A stretch of DNA of 64,000 bases. Origin: an uncultured Acidobacteriota bacterium. Its GTDB lineage: Bacteria > Acidobacteriota > Thermoanaerobaculia > Gp7-AA8. A program made the translations under genes and the position numbers. Positions 26,736-38,555 of this stretch are shown one piece after another (position 1 is the first letter of the stretch; each line of letters begins with the position of its first letter). Where the stretch lies: contig CAMPKJ010000001.1 of the NCBI GenBank assembly GCA_946887105.1, positions 1-64,000 on the forward strand. Reading direction: 5' to 3'. Under the pieces are notes generated by a model that had not been told where the DNA came from, made no database searches, and was given only the letters and a program-made list of their open reading frames with translations.

Positions 26736-26966
26736 TCAGTTGCAGAGCCTCTTCATCACGTCGTTCAGTTCGTCGTATACCGTTTCGAGATGCCGCTCAA
26801 CCCAGCGGATGCGCATCGCGTCTTCGGCTTTGAGCATGTCGAGCAATTCGTCCGTGCCGAACAGCAGATCCGCGAGCCGGTCTAGGACTCGCTCGTGTGC
26901 CGGAAGGCTCGGATTCTCCGTCAGAGCCAGCGGTTCGACGTCGAATGTTCGATTCGGGGCCGTCAT
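26736..26966 (-). CDS. Small acidic helical protein
   Basis: 76 aa from ATG 26966, with GGAAAG about six bases upstream. Not recognised. A polar N-terminus is followed by a largely helical stretch rich in Leu, Asp, Glu and Arg (LDRLADLLFGTDELLDML, WVERHLETVYDELNDVM). There is no signal peptide or membrane segment. It lies between the AraC-type regulator and the RHS gene on the same strand. Confidence 0.6.
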   Translation of the reverse strand: MTAPNRTFDVEPLALTENPSLPAHERVLDRLADLLFGTDELLDMLKAEDAMRIRWVERHLETVYDELNDVMKRLCN

Positions 26967-27020
26967 GTGTCTTTCCGGAATGACGGATACCTTACCGGCT
27001 CTTCGTTAGTCGGTCTACCC

Positions 27021-27401
27021 TCATTTCATAACCTCACGAAAAGCCGTCGGGGTGACGCCGTACGCCTTGCGAAACCATCTGTAAAAGGTCCAAGGCGTGC
27101 CGAAGCCGCAGCGAAGGGCTATCTCATCGACGCTGATCGGAGTGGTTAGGAGAAGCTGAACCGCATATTCGATCTGCTTCGCGCGGAGGAAATCTCTCAC
27201 GCGTTTACCTACGATCTCTGGCACGATCCGGCTTAGATATGGCGTGCTGACGCCGAGGAATGTTGCGAACTCGGAGACGCGCGCGGCAGTCTTTGTCTTG
27301 TAGCAGACGCGCAAGTAGTGCTCGGCGGCGCGGTCGAGCCGCTGGCGATCGGCGTGCGTAAAGGTTCGGTGTCGCTGTGGCGGTGTCGTTTGGCGCATCA
27401 T
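27021..27401 (-). CDS. AraC-type HTH transcriptional regulator, short
   Basis: 126 aa from ATG 27401 (ATG 27398 also possible; neither has a strong ribosome site). The C-terminal 95 residues are an AraC/XylS DNA-binding domain: first HTH (VSEFATFLGVSTPYLSRIV), linker helix (RVRDFLRAKQIEYAVQLLL), second HTH (SVDEIALRCGFGTPWTFYRWF) and closing GVTPTAFRE. The usual ligand-binding domain is absent, so activity may be set by level or by a partner. It lies among the minus-strand genes of the low-GC segment and may control the RHS or peptide gene. Confidence 0.85.
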   Translation of the reverse strand: MMRQTTPPQRHRTFTHADRQRLDRAAEHYLRVCYKTKTAARVSEFATFLGVSTPYLSRIVPEIVGKRVRDFLRAKQIEYAVQLLLTTPISVDEIALRCGFGTPWTFYRWFRKAYGVTPTAFREVMK

Positions 27402-27544
27402 GCTCACTCGGCCGAGGAGGCGCGCATGATCGCCGCAACTACACGATCCTTGTCGGCGCGCGCTCGCCGCTCCTGATTGCAGGGAGTGGCAGACGCGCAC
27501 CCAGTCCCTACCCCTCATAGACGGGAAATCAGCGGGCGAAGACA

Positions 27545-27569
27545 CGGTGGGTCTCAGTTGCACCCACCG
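27545..27569 (-). terminator. Stem-loop downstream of small secreted peptide gene
   Basis: 8-bp arms CGGTGGGT (27545-27552) and ACCCACCG (27562-27569) with a 9-nt loop, about 50 bp after the stop of the peptide gene and before the AraC-type gene. No U-tract follows. It may separate the two transcripts. Confidence 0.45.
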
Positions 27570-27616
27570 CGTCTCCTCGCGCCAGGGACTGGGAATGCCT
27601 GTCTTTTCGAGCTAGG

Positions 27617-27835
27617 TCAGCCGATCGGTGGACTAATCCGAGCGCTTAGCCACACGAGGAATTGCTGCCACAGGCTACCGCCGGAATCCTGACCCGAGAT
27701 GCCGATGGGTGGACTGATCCTCGCTTCCGGTGGATCGGGTGGTAATCCGTCATCGGCAGAAGCTACTGGCGCAGCAAGCAGAACGATAATCGCGAGCAAA
27801 GCTACGCAGCGTTGAAGCGTCGATGCACTTCGCAT
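27617..27835 (-). CDS. Small secreted peptide with duplicated ARISPPIG
   Basis: 72 aa from ATG 27835, with GGGAGGG just upstream. Residues 1-27 are a signal peptide (ALLAIIVLLAAPVASA). The mature peptide of about 45 residues contains ARISPPIG twice, once in the middle (about 38-45) and once as the exact C-terminus (65-72). The two copies differ at four of 24 bases, all silent, so the peptide sequence itself seems constrained. No family recognised. It lies 88 bp downstream of the zinc-finger/TPR gene that partners an ECF sigma factor, so a secreted signal or sensor ligand is possible. Confidence 0.75.
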   Translation of the reverse strand: MRSASTLQRCVALLAIIVLLAAPVASADDGLPPDPPEARISPPIGISGQDSGGSLWQQFLVWLSARISPPIG

Positions 27836-27923
27836 AACCCTCCCTTCCGCCCGGCTCGATGCCGGACGTTGATTTTCGGGAGGGCGCCCTCAGGTAAGGT
27901 GAGTGTGTCGAGCGCCGAAAGTC

Positions 27924-29261
27924 TTAACGGGAAGTGTGCGGCGGAACGAAGAGTAGCGACGGCTGGCGCTCCGCGCGTCGGAGAAAGTTGCGAACGGCGT
28001 CGAGGTCGGCGGCCGTCAGGGTACCTGCCGCAGCGGTTTCTTTGATGTACGCCATTGCGGTGAGCGCGCTGGTGAGCATCCCCGCCTCCATGAACACGCC
28101 GAAAACATGCGTCGCGAGATCCACAATCTGGCGCATCTGGCCTAGCGCTAGCCGAGCGTCGGCCGCGTCCACGCTCGCGAGCGCGGCATCCGTGACCAGG
28201 CCGCGAGACTCTAATCCGCCGGTCACTTCGCGAAGCCGACGGATAGCCTCTTCGTGCTTTCCAACGGCGATCAGCACGCGCGCAATGCCCCATTCGGTGC
28301 GGATGAGATGGGCTTCCTCTCCGCCTTCGCGAAAGAGAAGTAACGCCCGATGAAAGTGCGCACTCGCCTCTCCAACATCACCAGCGTCAACATAGCAGTT
28401 GCCGAGCGCGTATGCCGCGCGGGCAACCCAAACTGCATCAGGCAGGGACTCACCGAATTCTAGGACTTGCTGGAAGAGAGATATGGCCGTCTTGAAGTCA
28501 TGCTGCTCGTATTTGATGTCGGCGCGAAGATACAGCGCCGCCATACGTCGGTGATCATCGCCCAAGTGTGCAAAGCCCCGCTCCGCCGACTCTGCAACGA
28601 TTGCTGCTTCCTCGAACTGCTGCCGCTCGAAGAGCACGGTCGCGCGGACGTACGCGACGCTAGACAACCCGAGTGCGGATGACGTGAGATGCCGATAGGC
28701 GCGATCTGCACGTGCCAACGAGTCGAGCGCCTCATCGAATCGGCCGAGCAGGCGAAGCGCATTAGCGCGCTCCTTCCAAGCAGTTCCGCGCAGTTCGTAG
28801 ACGGCATTCGCGGGGTACTCATCATCCGGAAGAGCCTCAGCCACAGATATCGCGGCGTCGGCAAACGTCAGGGCGTCGAGTGGTTCCGCCTCGCAGACGC
28901 GATGCGCCTCTGCGGACAAGCGCCGCACGACACCGCCTGTCAGGTACTTCTTTCGCGCATGAAGCTTGGTCCATGCCGTCGCGGCTGGTGCTGCGAGAAG
29001 ATTTCTTAGAAGCTCGTCGGCCACAGCATCTTCGGCTGCGATCCGTTCAGCGATGGCCTGCAACGATCGGAGCGTGGCTGATCCCTCTGTCCGTTCCCAA
29101 ACGTCAGGGTCGCCGAGATCTTCGTCCGTCGCGCGCATGAAATCAGCGGTCGCGCAGCATTGCGCGCATTCAGCGAGGTGCGTCTCGATCTCCAGCCTGC
29201 GATCGCATGCGGCAGGATCAAGCGAGAACAGAATCAGCTCGGTGTCTGCGATGTGGTCCAT
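27924..29261 (-). CDS. Zinc-finger/TPR partner of ECF sigma factor
   Basis: 445 aa. The N-terminus resembles an anti-sigma zinc finger, with HLAECAQC (about 28-35) giving the His-x3-Cys-x2-Cys set. Residues about 130-420 are TPR-type helical pairs (e.g. ALRLLGRFDEALDSLARAD; AIVAESAERGFAHLGDDHR). No membrane helix is seen, unlike classical anti-sigma factors. Its ATG 29261 lies one base after the sigma-factor stop, so the genes are coupled. It probably binds the sigma factor and couples it to a cytoplasmic signal; the direction of control is not known. Confidence 0.85.
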   Translation of the reverse strand: MDHIADTELILFSLDPAACDRRLEIETHLAECAQCCATADFMRATDEDLGDPDVWERTEGSATLRSLQAIAERIAAEDAVADELLRNLLAAPAATAWTKLHARKKYLTGGVVRRLSAEAHRVCEAEPLDALTFADAAISVAEALPDDEYPANAVYELRGTAWKERANALRLLGRFDEALDSLARADRAYRHLTSSALGLSSVAYVRATVLFERQQFEEAAIVAESAERGFAHLGDDHRRMAALYLRADIKYEQHDFKTAISLFQQVLEFGESLPDAVWVARAAYALGNCYVDAGDVGEASAHFHRALLLFREGGEEAHLIRTEWGIARVLIAVGKHEEAIRRLREVTGGLESRGLVTDAALASVDAADARLALGQMRQIVDLATHVFGVFMEAGMLTSALTAMAYIKETAAAGTLTAADLDAVRNFLRRAERQPSLLFVPPHTSR

Positions 29262-29262
29262 C

Positions 29263-29820
29263 TCAGTTCTTGATCCGGCTCATCTGACACGCGTTACGCG
29301 CTCGCTTTCGACATTGATGCAAGAAAACTAGGATCGTTGCGGGACTGGTGTTGAGCGTTTCAGCAATGGAGCGCGTGGACTCACCCTCGATGTAATACCG
29401 GTGGAACAGTTCACGACAACGCCTACCGATGCGCGGTAGTACGCGCGAGAGCGTGAGCTTTCGATGGAGTTCGTCGGTGATCGTCTCGCCCGGTACGGAA
29501 ACACAAGGTTCCTCGCCGCAGAAAAGCACGTTCTCGACGTGAGACCGCCGTAGGTACTGCCGACTTGCGTTACAGATTGCGCCGATGAGGTATGGCGTGA
29601 GTTTGCGGACGCTATCCGAATGCATCAGATAGGTCGCAAAGACATCGTGAACCAGCGTCTCCGCTTCTGCTCGGGGGATGCCAAACTTGTTGATGGCGAT
29701 CTTCCGAAGGAGCGCCGCATGCTCCAGATACGCTTCCTCCGACGCGACGTGTCGTTCCTCGGACCATGCCGCCGGTCCGGTGGAGCGCTGCGCGTGCTGC
29801 GAGGTACCGCTTCTTTCCAT
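29263..29820 (-). CDS. ECF-type sigma factor
   Basis: 185 aa from ATG 29820. Region 2 is around residues 30-95 (ETLVHDVFATYLMHSD, IGAICNASRQYLRR) and region 4 around 120-175 (LPRIGRRCRELFHRYYIEG, TRSIAETLNTSPATILVFLHQCRKRAR). The region-4 HTH is clear; region 2 is divergent. It is the first gene of the minus-strand run in the low-GC segment and is coupled to the zinc-finger/TPR gene. It may direct transcription of the peptide, AraC-type or RHS gene; no promoter motif could be assigned. Confidence 0.87.
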   Translation of the reverse strand: MERSGTSQHAQRSTGPAAWSEERHVASEEAYLEHAALLRKIAINKFGIPRAEAETLVHDVFATYLMHSDSVRKLTPYLIGAICNASRQYLRRSHVENVLFCGEEPCVSVPGETITDELHRKLTLSRVLPRIGRRCRELFHRYYIEGESTRSIAETLNTSPATILVFLHQCRKRARNACQMSRIKN

Positions 29821-30007
29821 GATCGCTCGTCAAGGGAGTGTCTGCGGGCAAGAATTCCCTACCTCTCGTGTCTCGAAAAAGGGAAGGCCCGAGAGTTGGT
29901 TTCGCTCATTCGGTGGCTGGCGAGACTACCTCGACCGTAGGTCTTTGCGAAGCATCGTGCAATTTCTTGCAAAACGTGAAGCGACTTAACAGATTCGTTG
30001 CGAAAGG

Positions 30008-30069
30008 TGTCGCGGAGGCTATGCCAACCAGCGGGTCCGGGCCCGCGGCCCGGCCGCCGGAGGCCTCTC
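30008..30069. repeat. Right copy of ~60-bp inverted repeat
   Basis: Inverted match to 18361-18425. The first 28 bases (30008-30035) are identical to the reverse complement of 18398-18425; the GC-rich rest matches with a few changes. Sequence further inside (about 29965-30005) shows only weak similarity to the matching inner flank on the left. The copy ends 36 bp before the glgE start. The 285-bp spacer it lies in, between the sigma-factor gene and glgE, contains no gene. Confidence 0.8.
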
Positions 30070-30105
30070 GTTCGGTCTCCCCTCGCGGCACGCACTTCGC
30101 ACACA

Positions 30106-32118
30106 ATGGCGCAAGTGGTTCGAGAGAAGCCGTACGGCCGAAGCCGTGTCGTCATTGAAGCTGCGTCCCCCGAAGTCGATGGGGGCGCCTTCCCCGCCAA
30201 GCGAGTCCTCGGCGACGTCGTCAAGGCGGAGGCGGACATTTTTACCGACGGCCATGACCTCATCTCCGCCATCGTTCTCCATCGCCGTGACGACCAGACC
30301 GAGTGGACCGAGGTGCGGATGCGCCCTCTCGTCAACGATCGCTGGCGGGCCGAGTTCCCGGTCGAGGCGCTCGGATTCCATCGCTTCACCATCGAAGCGT
30401 GGATCGACCACTTCCTGACCTGGCATCGCGACCTCAGGAAACGCATCGATGGTGGAGCCGCGGAGGACGAACTTCGCGTGCAGTTGCTGATCGGACTCGC
30501 GTACATCCGCGATGCCGCCGCGCGTGCGGGCTCGCGCGACCGCCGCAAGCTCGATGCCGTCATCGCGGCGCTCGAGAGCGATGATCCGATCGAACAGAAA
30601 ATCGAAGACCTCTGGAGCGAAGACCTGCTCGCGCTCATGTGGCGCAACGCCGAGCGCCGGTTCGCGACGCGCTATGCCGCCGAGCTGCTCATCGAAGTGG
30701 ACCGTCCGCGCGCCGCGTACAGCGCGTGGTACGAAATGTTTCCCCGCTCCGCGTCGCGGGAGGAGGGGAGGCACGGCACCTTTCGCGACGTCGAGGCACA
30801 TCTGCCGCGCATCGTCCGCATGGGCTTCGACGTGCTCTATCTCCCGCCCATCCACCCGATCGGCACCACGTTCCGCAAGGGACGGAACAACAAAGTCACG
30901 GCGGAGCCGGGCGACGCCGGCAGCCCGTGGGCCATTGGCGGCGCGGAAGGCGGACACAAATCCGTGCACCCGCAGCTCGGAACGATCGAAGACTTCGAGC
31001 GCCTCGTGAAAAAAACGAAGGAGGCGGGCATCGAGCTGGCGATGGACATCGCCTTCCAGGTTGCGCCCGATCATCCGTACGTCGCGGCACATCCGGGATG
31101 GTTCCTGATGCGGCCGGACGGCACGATCCAATACGCCGAGAATCCGCCGAAGAAATATCAGGACATCTACCCGTTCCACTTCGAGACCGGCCAGTGGCCG
31201 GAGCTGTGGGACGAGCTGCGCGACGTCTTCGCGTTCTGGGCCGGGAAGGGCGTGCGCATCTTCCGCGTCGACAATCCGCACACCAAGCCGCTGCCGTTCT
31301 GGGAATGGTGCATCCGCGACCTGAAGCGCGAATGGCCCGATCTGATTTTTCTGGCGGAGGCGTTCACGCGGCCGAAGATCATGTACCGTCTGGCGAAGGC
31401 GGGATTCAGCCAGTCCTACACCTACTTCGCGTGGCGCCATACGAAATACGAGCTCACCGAGTATTTCGAGGAGATCACCAGGCCGCCGGTGAGCGACTTC
31501 TTCCGCCCGAACGTCTGGCCGAACACGCCCGACATCCTGACGGACTTTCTCCAATATGGCGGACGCGCGGCCTTCACGATGCGATTCATTCTCGCCGCGA
31601 CGTTGGCGTCGAATTACGGCATTTACGGACCGGCGTTCGAGCGCTTCGTGCACGTGGCGCGCGAGCACGGCAGCGAGGAGTATCTCGATTCCGAAAAGTA
31701 CGAGGTCAAATACTGGCCGCCGGCCGATGACGATCTCAGCGAGCTGATGACGCTGGTCAACAGGATCCGCCGCGAGAATCCGGCGCTGCAGCAGAATGCC
31801 ACGCTGACGTTCCACGAGACGGACAACGAAAATATCCTCTGCTACAGCAAGACCTCCGGCGAAAACGCCATCATCGTGGTGGTGAACGTCGACCCGCACA
31901 ATACGCACGCGGGCTGGATCGATCTCGATCTCGAGGCCCTCGGCGTCCTGGCCACAGGCGAGCGTTCGTTCCAGGTGCACGACCTCCTGAGCGGTGCACG
32001 GCATCGCTGGCACGGCTCGCGGAACTACGTGCAATTGAATCCGCAGGTCGTGTCCGCACACATCTTCCGGATCCGGCGCCGCGTGCGGACGGAGAGGGAT
32101 TTTGAATACTTTCTGTAA
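30106..32118 (+). CDS. glgE: Alpha-1,4-glucan:maltose-1-phosphate maltosyltransferase
   Basis: 670 aa, normal for GlgE. It adds maltosyl units from maltose 1-phosphate to alpha-1,4-glucans. An N-terminal domain (about 1-200) has an Ig-like part and a helical insertion typical of GlgE, followed by a GH13_3 barrel. Catalytic residues are nucleophile D389 in FRVDNPHTKP and acid/base E418 in LAEAFTRP. Their 29-residue spacing equals that recalled for Streptomyces GlgE (D394/E423). ATG 30106 is the first start after the right inverted repeat. The TreS-maltokinase gene, which supplies its substrate, begins 12 bp downstream. Confidence 0.96.
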   Translation: MAQVVREKPYGRSRVVIEAASPEVDGGAFPAKRVLGDVVKAEADIFTDGHDLISAIVLHRRDDQTEWTEVRMRPLVNDRWRAEFPVEALGFHRFTIEAWIDHFLTWHRDLRKRIDGGAAEDELRVQLLIGLAYIRDAAARAGSRDRRKLDAVIAALESDDPIEQKIEDLWSEDLLALMWRNAERRFATRYAAELLIEVDRPRAAYSAWYEMFPRSASREEGRHGTFRDVEAHLPRIVRMGFDVLYLPPIHPIGTTFRKGRNNKVTAEPGDAGSPWAIGGAEGGHKSVHPQLGTIEDFERLVKKTKEAGIELAMDIAFQVAPDHPYVAAHPGWFLMRPDGTIQYAENPPKKYQDIYPFHFETGQWPELWDELRDVFAFWAGKGVRIFRVDNPHTKPLPFWEWCIRDLKREWPDLIFLAEAFTRPKIMYRLAKAGFSQSYTYFAWRHTKYELTEYFEEITRPPVSDFFRPNVWPNTPDILTDFLQYGGRAAFTMRFILAATLASNYGIYGPAFERFVHVAREHGSEEYLDSEKYEVKYWPPADDDLSELMTLVNRIRRENPALQQNATLTFHETDNENILCYSKTSGENAIIVVVNVDPHNTHAGWIDLDLEALGVLATGERSFQVHDLLSGARHRWHGSRNYVQLNPQVVSAHIFRIRRRVRTERDFEYFL

Positions 32119-32130
32119 TGGATCGCACGC

Positions 32131-35394
<3,264 letters not shown>

Positions 35395-35410
35395 TGCGTA
35401 TGCTGAGGCG

Positions 35411-35881
35411 ATGCACCACATCGCTCAGATCAACATCGCCCGGATGAACTTTCCGATCGACTCGCCGTCGATGGCCGGTTTCGTGTCCCGGCTCGACGAG
35501 ATCAACGCGCTCGCGGACGGCAGTCCGGGATTCGTCTGGCGGCTGCAGACGCCGGAGGGCAATGCCACCGATCTGCGGCCGTACGAAGACGAGCGCATCA
35601 TCGTGAACATGTCCGTGTGGGAGAGCATCGAGGCGCTGAAGCATTACGTCTACCGCACCGCGCACGCCGAGCTGTTGCGCGACCGGCGTTCGTGGTTCGA
35701 GCAGTTCAGCGGCGCGATCCTGGCCATGTGGTGGGTGCCGGCGGGACACATCCCGAGCGTCGAGGAGGCGAAGGAACGGCTCGCGCACCTCGAGCAGCAC
35801 GGACCGTCGGCGTACGCGTTCACGTTCCGGACCCTGCACGAGCCCGCGGCTGGCGTGCAGCATGCTGTCTCCGGCGGCTGA
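35411..35881 (+). CDS. DUF3291 family protein
   Basis: 156 aa with the DUF3291 pattern: IAQINIARMNFPIDSPSMAGF near the start, a central SPGFVWRLQTPEG, NMSVWESIEALKHYVY, and RRSWFEQFSGAILAMWWVPAG. The fold is probably ferredoxin-like, related to antibiotic-biosynthesis monooxygenases, but no activity is established. ATG 35411. It begins 16 bp after the TreS-Mak stop, and the next gene starts in its stop codon (TGATG). Confidence 0.82.
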   Translation: MHHIAQINIARMNFPIDSPSMAGFVSRLDEINALADGSPGFVWRLQTPEGNATDLRPYEDERIIVNMSVWESIEALKHYVYRTAHAELLRDRRSWFEQFSGAILAMWWVPAGHIPSVEEAKERLAHLEQHGPSAYAFTFRTLHEPAAGVQHAVSGG

Positions 35882-36495
35882 TGCCCGCGAAGAATCCCGA
35901 CCTACACGGAAACGTCCCCGAGAATTGTTCGGTCGCACTGCTGCTCGTCGACGTCATCAACGATCTCGAATTCGAAGGTTCCGAGGCGCTGGTGGAGCAG
36001 GTCGTGCCGATGGCGCATCGCACCGCGGCGCTGAAGCGGCGTTGTAAGGCGGCCGGCATCCCGGTGGTGTACGTCAATGACAACTTCGGGCGCTGGAAAT
36101 CCAATTTTCACGCGGTCGTCGAGCATTGTCTGCAGGATGGCGTGAAAGGGGAGGAGCTGGTGCGCATCCTCCAGCCGGACGAAGACGATTACTTCGTGCT
36201 CAAGCCGAAGCATTCGGCCTTTTACGAGACCACCCTCGACATCCTGCTGCGCTATCTCGGCGCGCGTACGCTCATCTTCGCCGGCATCGCCGGCAACATC
36301 TGCATCCTCTTCAGTGCGAACGACGCGTACATGCGCGACTTTCACCTGATCGTGCCCGCCGACTGTACGGTCTCCAATACGGCCGAGGAGAACGAGCACG
36401 CGCTGGCGCAGATGAAGAGCGTGTTGAAGGCGGACATCACAGAGTCCGACCAGCTCGAGCTGCGGAAACTGCTGCAGCCGGTCTCTGTATCATGA
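35881..36495 (+). CDS. Isochorismatase-family cysteine hydrolase
   Basis: 204 aa. Seen: catalytic Asp in ALLLVDVINDL (about residue 24), Lys in VLKPKHSAF, and the nucleophile Cys in FAGIAGNICILFSAND, the usual D-K-C triad. Members hydrolyse nicotinamide, isochorismate, or N-carbamoyl and related amides; the residues here do not fix the substrate. ATG 35881 overlaps the DUF3291 stop (TGATG), so the genes are translationally coupled. Confidence 0.88.
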   Translation: MPAKNPDLHGNVPENCSVALLLVDVINDLEFEGSEALVEQVVPMAHRTAALKRRCKAAGIPVVYVNDNFGRWKSNFHAVVEHCLQDGVKGEELVRILQPDEDDYFVLKPKHSAFYETTLDILLRYLGARTLIFAGIAGNICILFSANDAYMRDFHLIVPADCTVSNTAEENEHALAQMKSVLKADITESDQLELRKLLQPVSVS

Positions 36496-36502
36496 GCGCA
36501 CC

Positions 36503-37204
36503 TTGCTCGATTCATCGCCGGACGAACGCCGCCGCGGACCGCTGGAGCGATTCGAAAAGACCGCGCTGACCGGATTCGGGATTGCCGCGCTCGTGCAGGC
36601 CATTCTCGGCATCGTTCGCGCGCGCGGCCTGCATGGTGGATCGCTGCTCGCCGCGATCGGCATTCTGCTGTGCGGAGCATTGTGGCTGTTGCGCGCGCGG
36701 CGGATGCCCGGCGGCGTCCTGGCGGTGCCGGCCGGACTGTTCCTCGCCACGATCGGACTCTACTCCGCCTACACCGCGACCAACGTGCCGTTCGTCGGCT
36801 TCTTCAGCCGCTTCTCGATTCCGCTGCTGCTGATCTTCACCGGCGCGCTGTTGCTGTTTGCGGAGCAGGACTGGCAGTTTCAGCGCGTGCCGTTCGGATT
36901 GGCCGCCATCGCATTCGTCGTGGCGCAGGCGGTGCTGACGCTCGAGTCACGCTCGGAGGGACGAGCGGTTCCGGTGCCGAGCCAGCCGGCCGGCGGAGTG
37001 CTCGGCGAGATGCAGCTCATCCCGGCCGCGCAATCGTTCGTCAGCACGCTCGACTCCATCGCCATCACTCGCTGGATCGCGGAAGACAACACCGTCATCG
37101 GATTCGGCACCGCATCCGGCAAGCCTGCCGCGATCCGCATCGAATTCCGCGACGGCAAAATCGTGGAATGGCAGGTCTACACCGGCAACGGAGGACGCGA
37201 ATGA
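36503..37204 (+). CDS. Small membrane protein with C-terminal soluble domain
   Basis: 233 aa, not recognised. Four hydrophobic helices lie at about 22-40, 46-64, 72-90 and 100-118, with a fifth around 128-145. A soluble C-terminus follows with alternating beta-type pattern (AITRWIAEDNTVIGFG, AIRIEFRDGKIVEWQVYTG). TTG 36503 is the first start after the hydrolase stop. It overlaps the next gene by 4 bp (ATGA). Confidence 0.7.
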   Translation: MLDSSPDERRRGPLERFEKTALTGFGIAALVQAILGIVRARGLHGGSLLAAIGILLCGALWLLRARRMPGGVLAVPAGLFLATIGLYSAYTATNVPFVGFFSRFSIPLLLIFTGALLLFAEQDWQFQRVPFGLAAIAFVVAQAVLTLESRSEGRAVPVPSQPAGGVLGEMQLIPAAQSFVSTLDSIAITRWIAEDNTVIGFGTASGKPAAIRIEFRDGKIVEWQVYTGNGGRE

Positions 37205-37653
37205 GCGACAAGGGAAAGGGTTCCACGCGCTTTGCGACGTGGATCGCGAACAAGTCCGGCTCGACTCCGGCGTTCATGATCGCGTTGAGCGTGATCGTGG
37301 TCTGGGCCGCGACCGGTCCGATCTTCAGGTTTTCGGATACGTGGCAACTGGTGATCAACACCGGCACGACCGTGGTCACGTTCCTGATGGTCTTCCTCAT
37401 CCAGCACGCGCAGAACCGCGACTCGCTGGCCGTGCAGCTCAAGCTGAATGAGCTCGTCGCGGCCATCGAGCACGCCAACAATCGCCTGATCTCTGTCGAG
37501 GACCTCTCGGATGAGGATCTGGAAGTGCTGCACATGCACTATCGCGAGCTGGCGATGATGTCCGCACAGGAAAGCCGCATTGCGGAATCGCACTCCATGG
37601 ACCAAGCGAAAGCGAGGCACGAGAAGAAACATGCGCGTCGTCATTCCCGATGA
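37201..37653 (+). CDS. Low-affinity iron permease family protein
   Basis: 150 aa. Two transmembrane segments (about 23-42 and 50-68) and the family signature WQLVINTGTTVVTFLMVFLIQ (within 46-66), followed by QNRDSLAVQLKLNELVAA and a charged helix. This matches the PF04120 family named after the yeast Fet4 region. The bacterial members are short, and iron transport is not shown for them. It overlaps the gene before (ATGA) and the dehydrogenase after (23 bp). Confidence 0.85.
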   Translation: MSDKGKGSTRFATWIANKSGSTPAFMIALSVIVVWAATGPIFRFSDTWQLVINTGTTVVTFLMVFLIQHAQNRDSLAVQLKLNELVAAIEHANNRLISVEDLSDEDLEVLHMHYRELAMMSAQESRIAESHSMDQAKARHEKKHARRHSR

Positions 37654-38545
37654 TTACCAGGATGCCGTGCGGCATCTCGACAGTTTTGCAAAGCTGCGCA
37701 ATCACGACGTCACGATCTACAACGACACGGTCAAGGACGCCGGCGCGCTGGCGGAACGCTTTCGCGACGCGGAGGCGCTGGTGCTCATCCGCGAGCGGAC
37801 GTCGATCGACGATGCGCTGCTGTCGCGGCTTCCGAACCTGAAGCTGATCAGCCAGACCGGGCGCGGCACGAATCACATCGACGTCGAGGCGTGCGCGCGC
37901 CGCGGCGTCGAAGTGGCGGCCGGCACCGGCTCGCCGTACGCCCCCGCCGAGTTGACGCTGGCGCTGATCCTGAGCGCGATGCGGCGCATCCCGCAGGAAG
38001 TGGCGCACTTGCGCTCCGGCGGATGGCAGCACCTCCTCGGCACGACCGTGCGCGGCCGCACGCTCGGCATCTTCGGCTACGGCAAGATCGGCAGCCTCGT
38101 GGCCGGATATGGCCGGGCACTCGGCATGCGCGTGCTGGTGTGGGGACGGGAGGGATCGCAATCGCGCGCGCGCAACGACGGCTACGACGTGGGTCCGCTC
38201 TTCGCCGACAGCGACGTGCTCTCGCTGCATCTGCGGCTGACGGAAGAGACGCGCGGCATCGTCAAGGCGGCGGACCTCGCGCAGATGAAACCAACCGCGC
38301 TGCTCGTCAACACCAGCCGCGCGGAGCTGATCGAGCCCGGCGCACTCGTCGCCGCGTTGCGCGCGGGACGCCCGGGCTTCGCGGCGGTCGATGTCTACGA
38401 GGAAGAGCCGGCCATCGCCGATCCGCTGCTGTCGATGGACAACGCCGTCTGCACGCCGCACCTCGGATACGTCGAGAAGGACAGCTACGAGTTGTACTTC
38501 GGACAGGCCTTCGACAACGTCAACGCGTTTGCAGCGCGATCGTGA
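37631..38545 (+). CDS. D-isomer 2-hydroxyacid dehydrogenase family protein
   Basis: 304 aa. NAD-binding motif GIFGYGKIGS (about 143-152), substrate-domain SQTGRGTNHIDVEA, the catalytic Arg/Glu set (VNTSRAELIEPGAL; DVYEEEP) and the final His in TPHLGYVEKDSY. It interconverts 2-keto and D-2-hydroxy acids with NAD(P)H; the substrate is not predictable. The start ATG 37631 lies inside the preceding gene. The palindromic element at 38556 begins 11 bp after its stop. Confidence 0.9.
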   Translation: MRVVIPDDYQDAVRHLDSFAKLRNHDVTIYNDTVKDAGALAERFRDAEALVLIRERTSIDDALLSRLPNLKLISQTGRGTNHIDVEACARRGVEVAAGTGSPYAPAELTLALILSAMRRIPQEVAHLRSGGWQHLLGTTVRGRTLGIFGYGKIGSLVAGYGRALGMRVLVWGREGSQSRARNDGYDVGPLFADSDVLSLHLRLTEETRGIVKAADLAQMKPTALLVNTSRAELIEPGALVAALRAGRPGFAAVDVYEEEPAIADPLLSMDNAVCTPHLGYVEKDSYELYFGQAFDNVNAFAARS

Positions 38546-38555
38546 TGAAGGTCGC

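Noticed and set aside
18361..30069. Integron attC site or phage att site for the border repeats
   Set aside because: The repeats are GC-rich palindromes without the attC core motifs, and no integrase or tRNA end is present.
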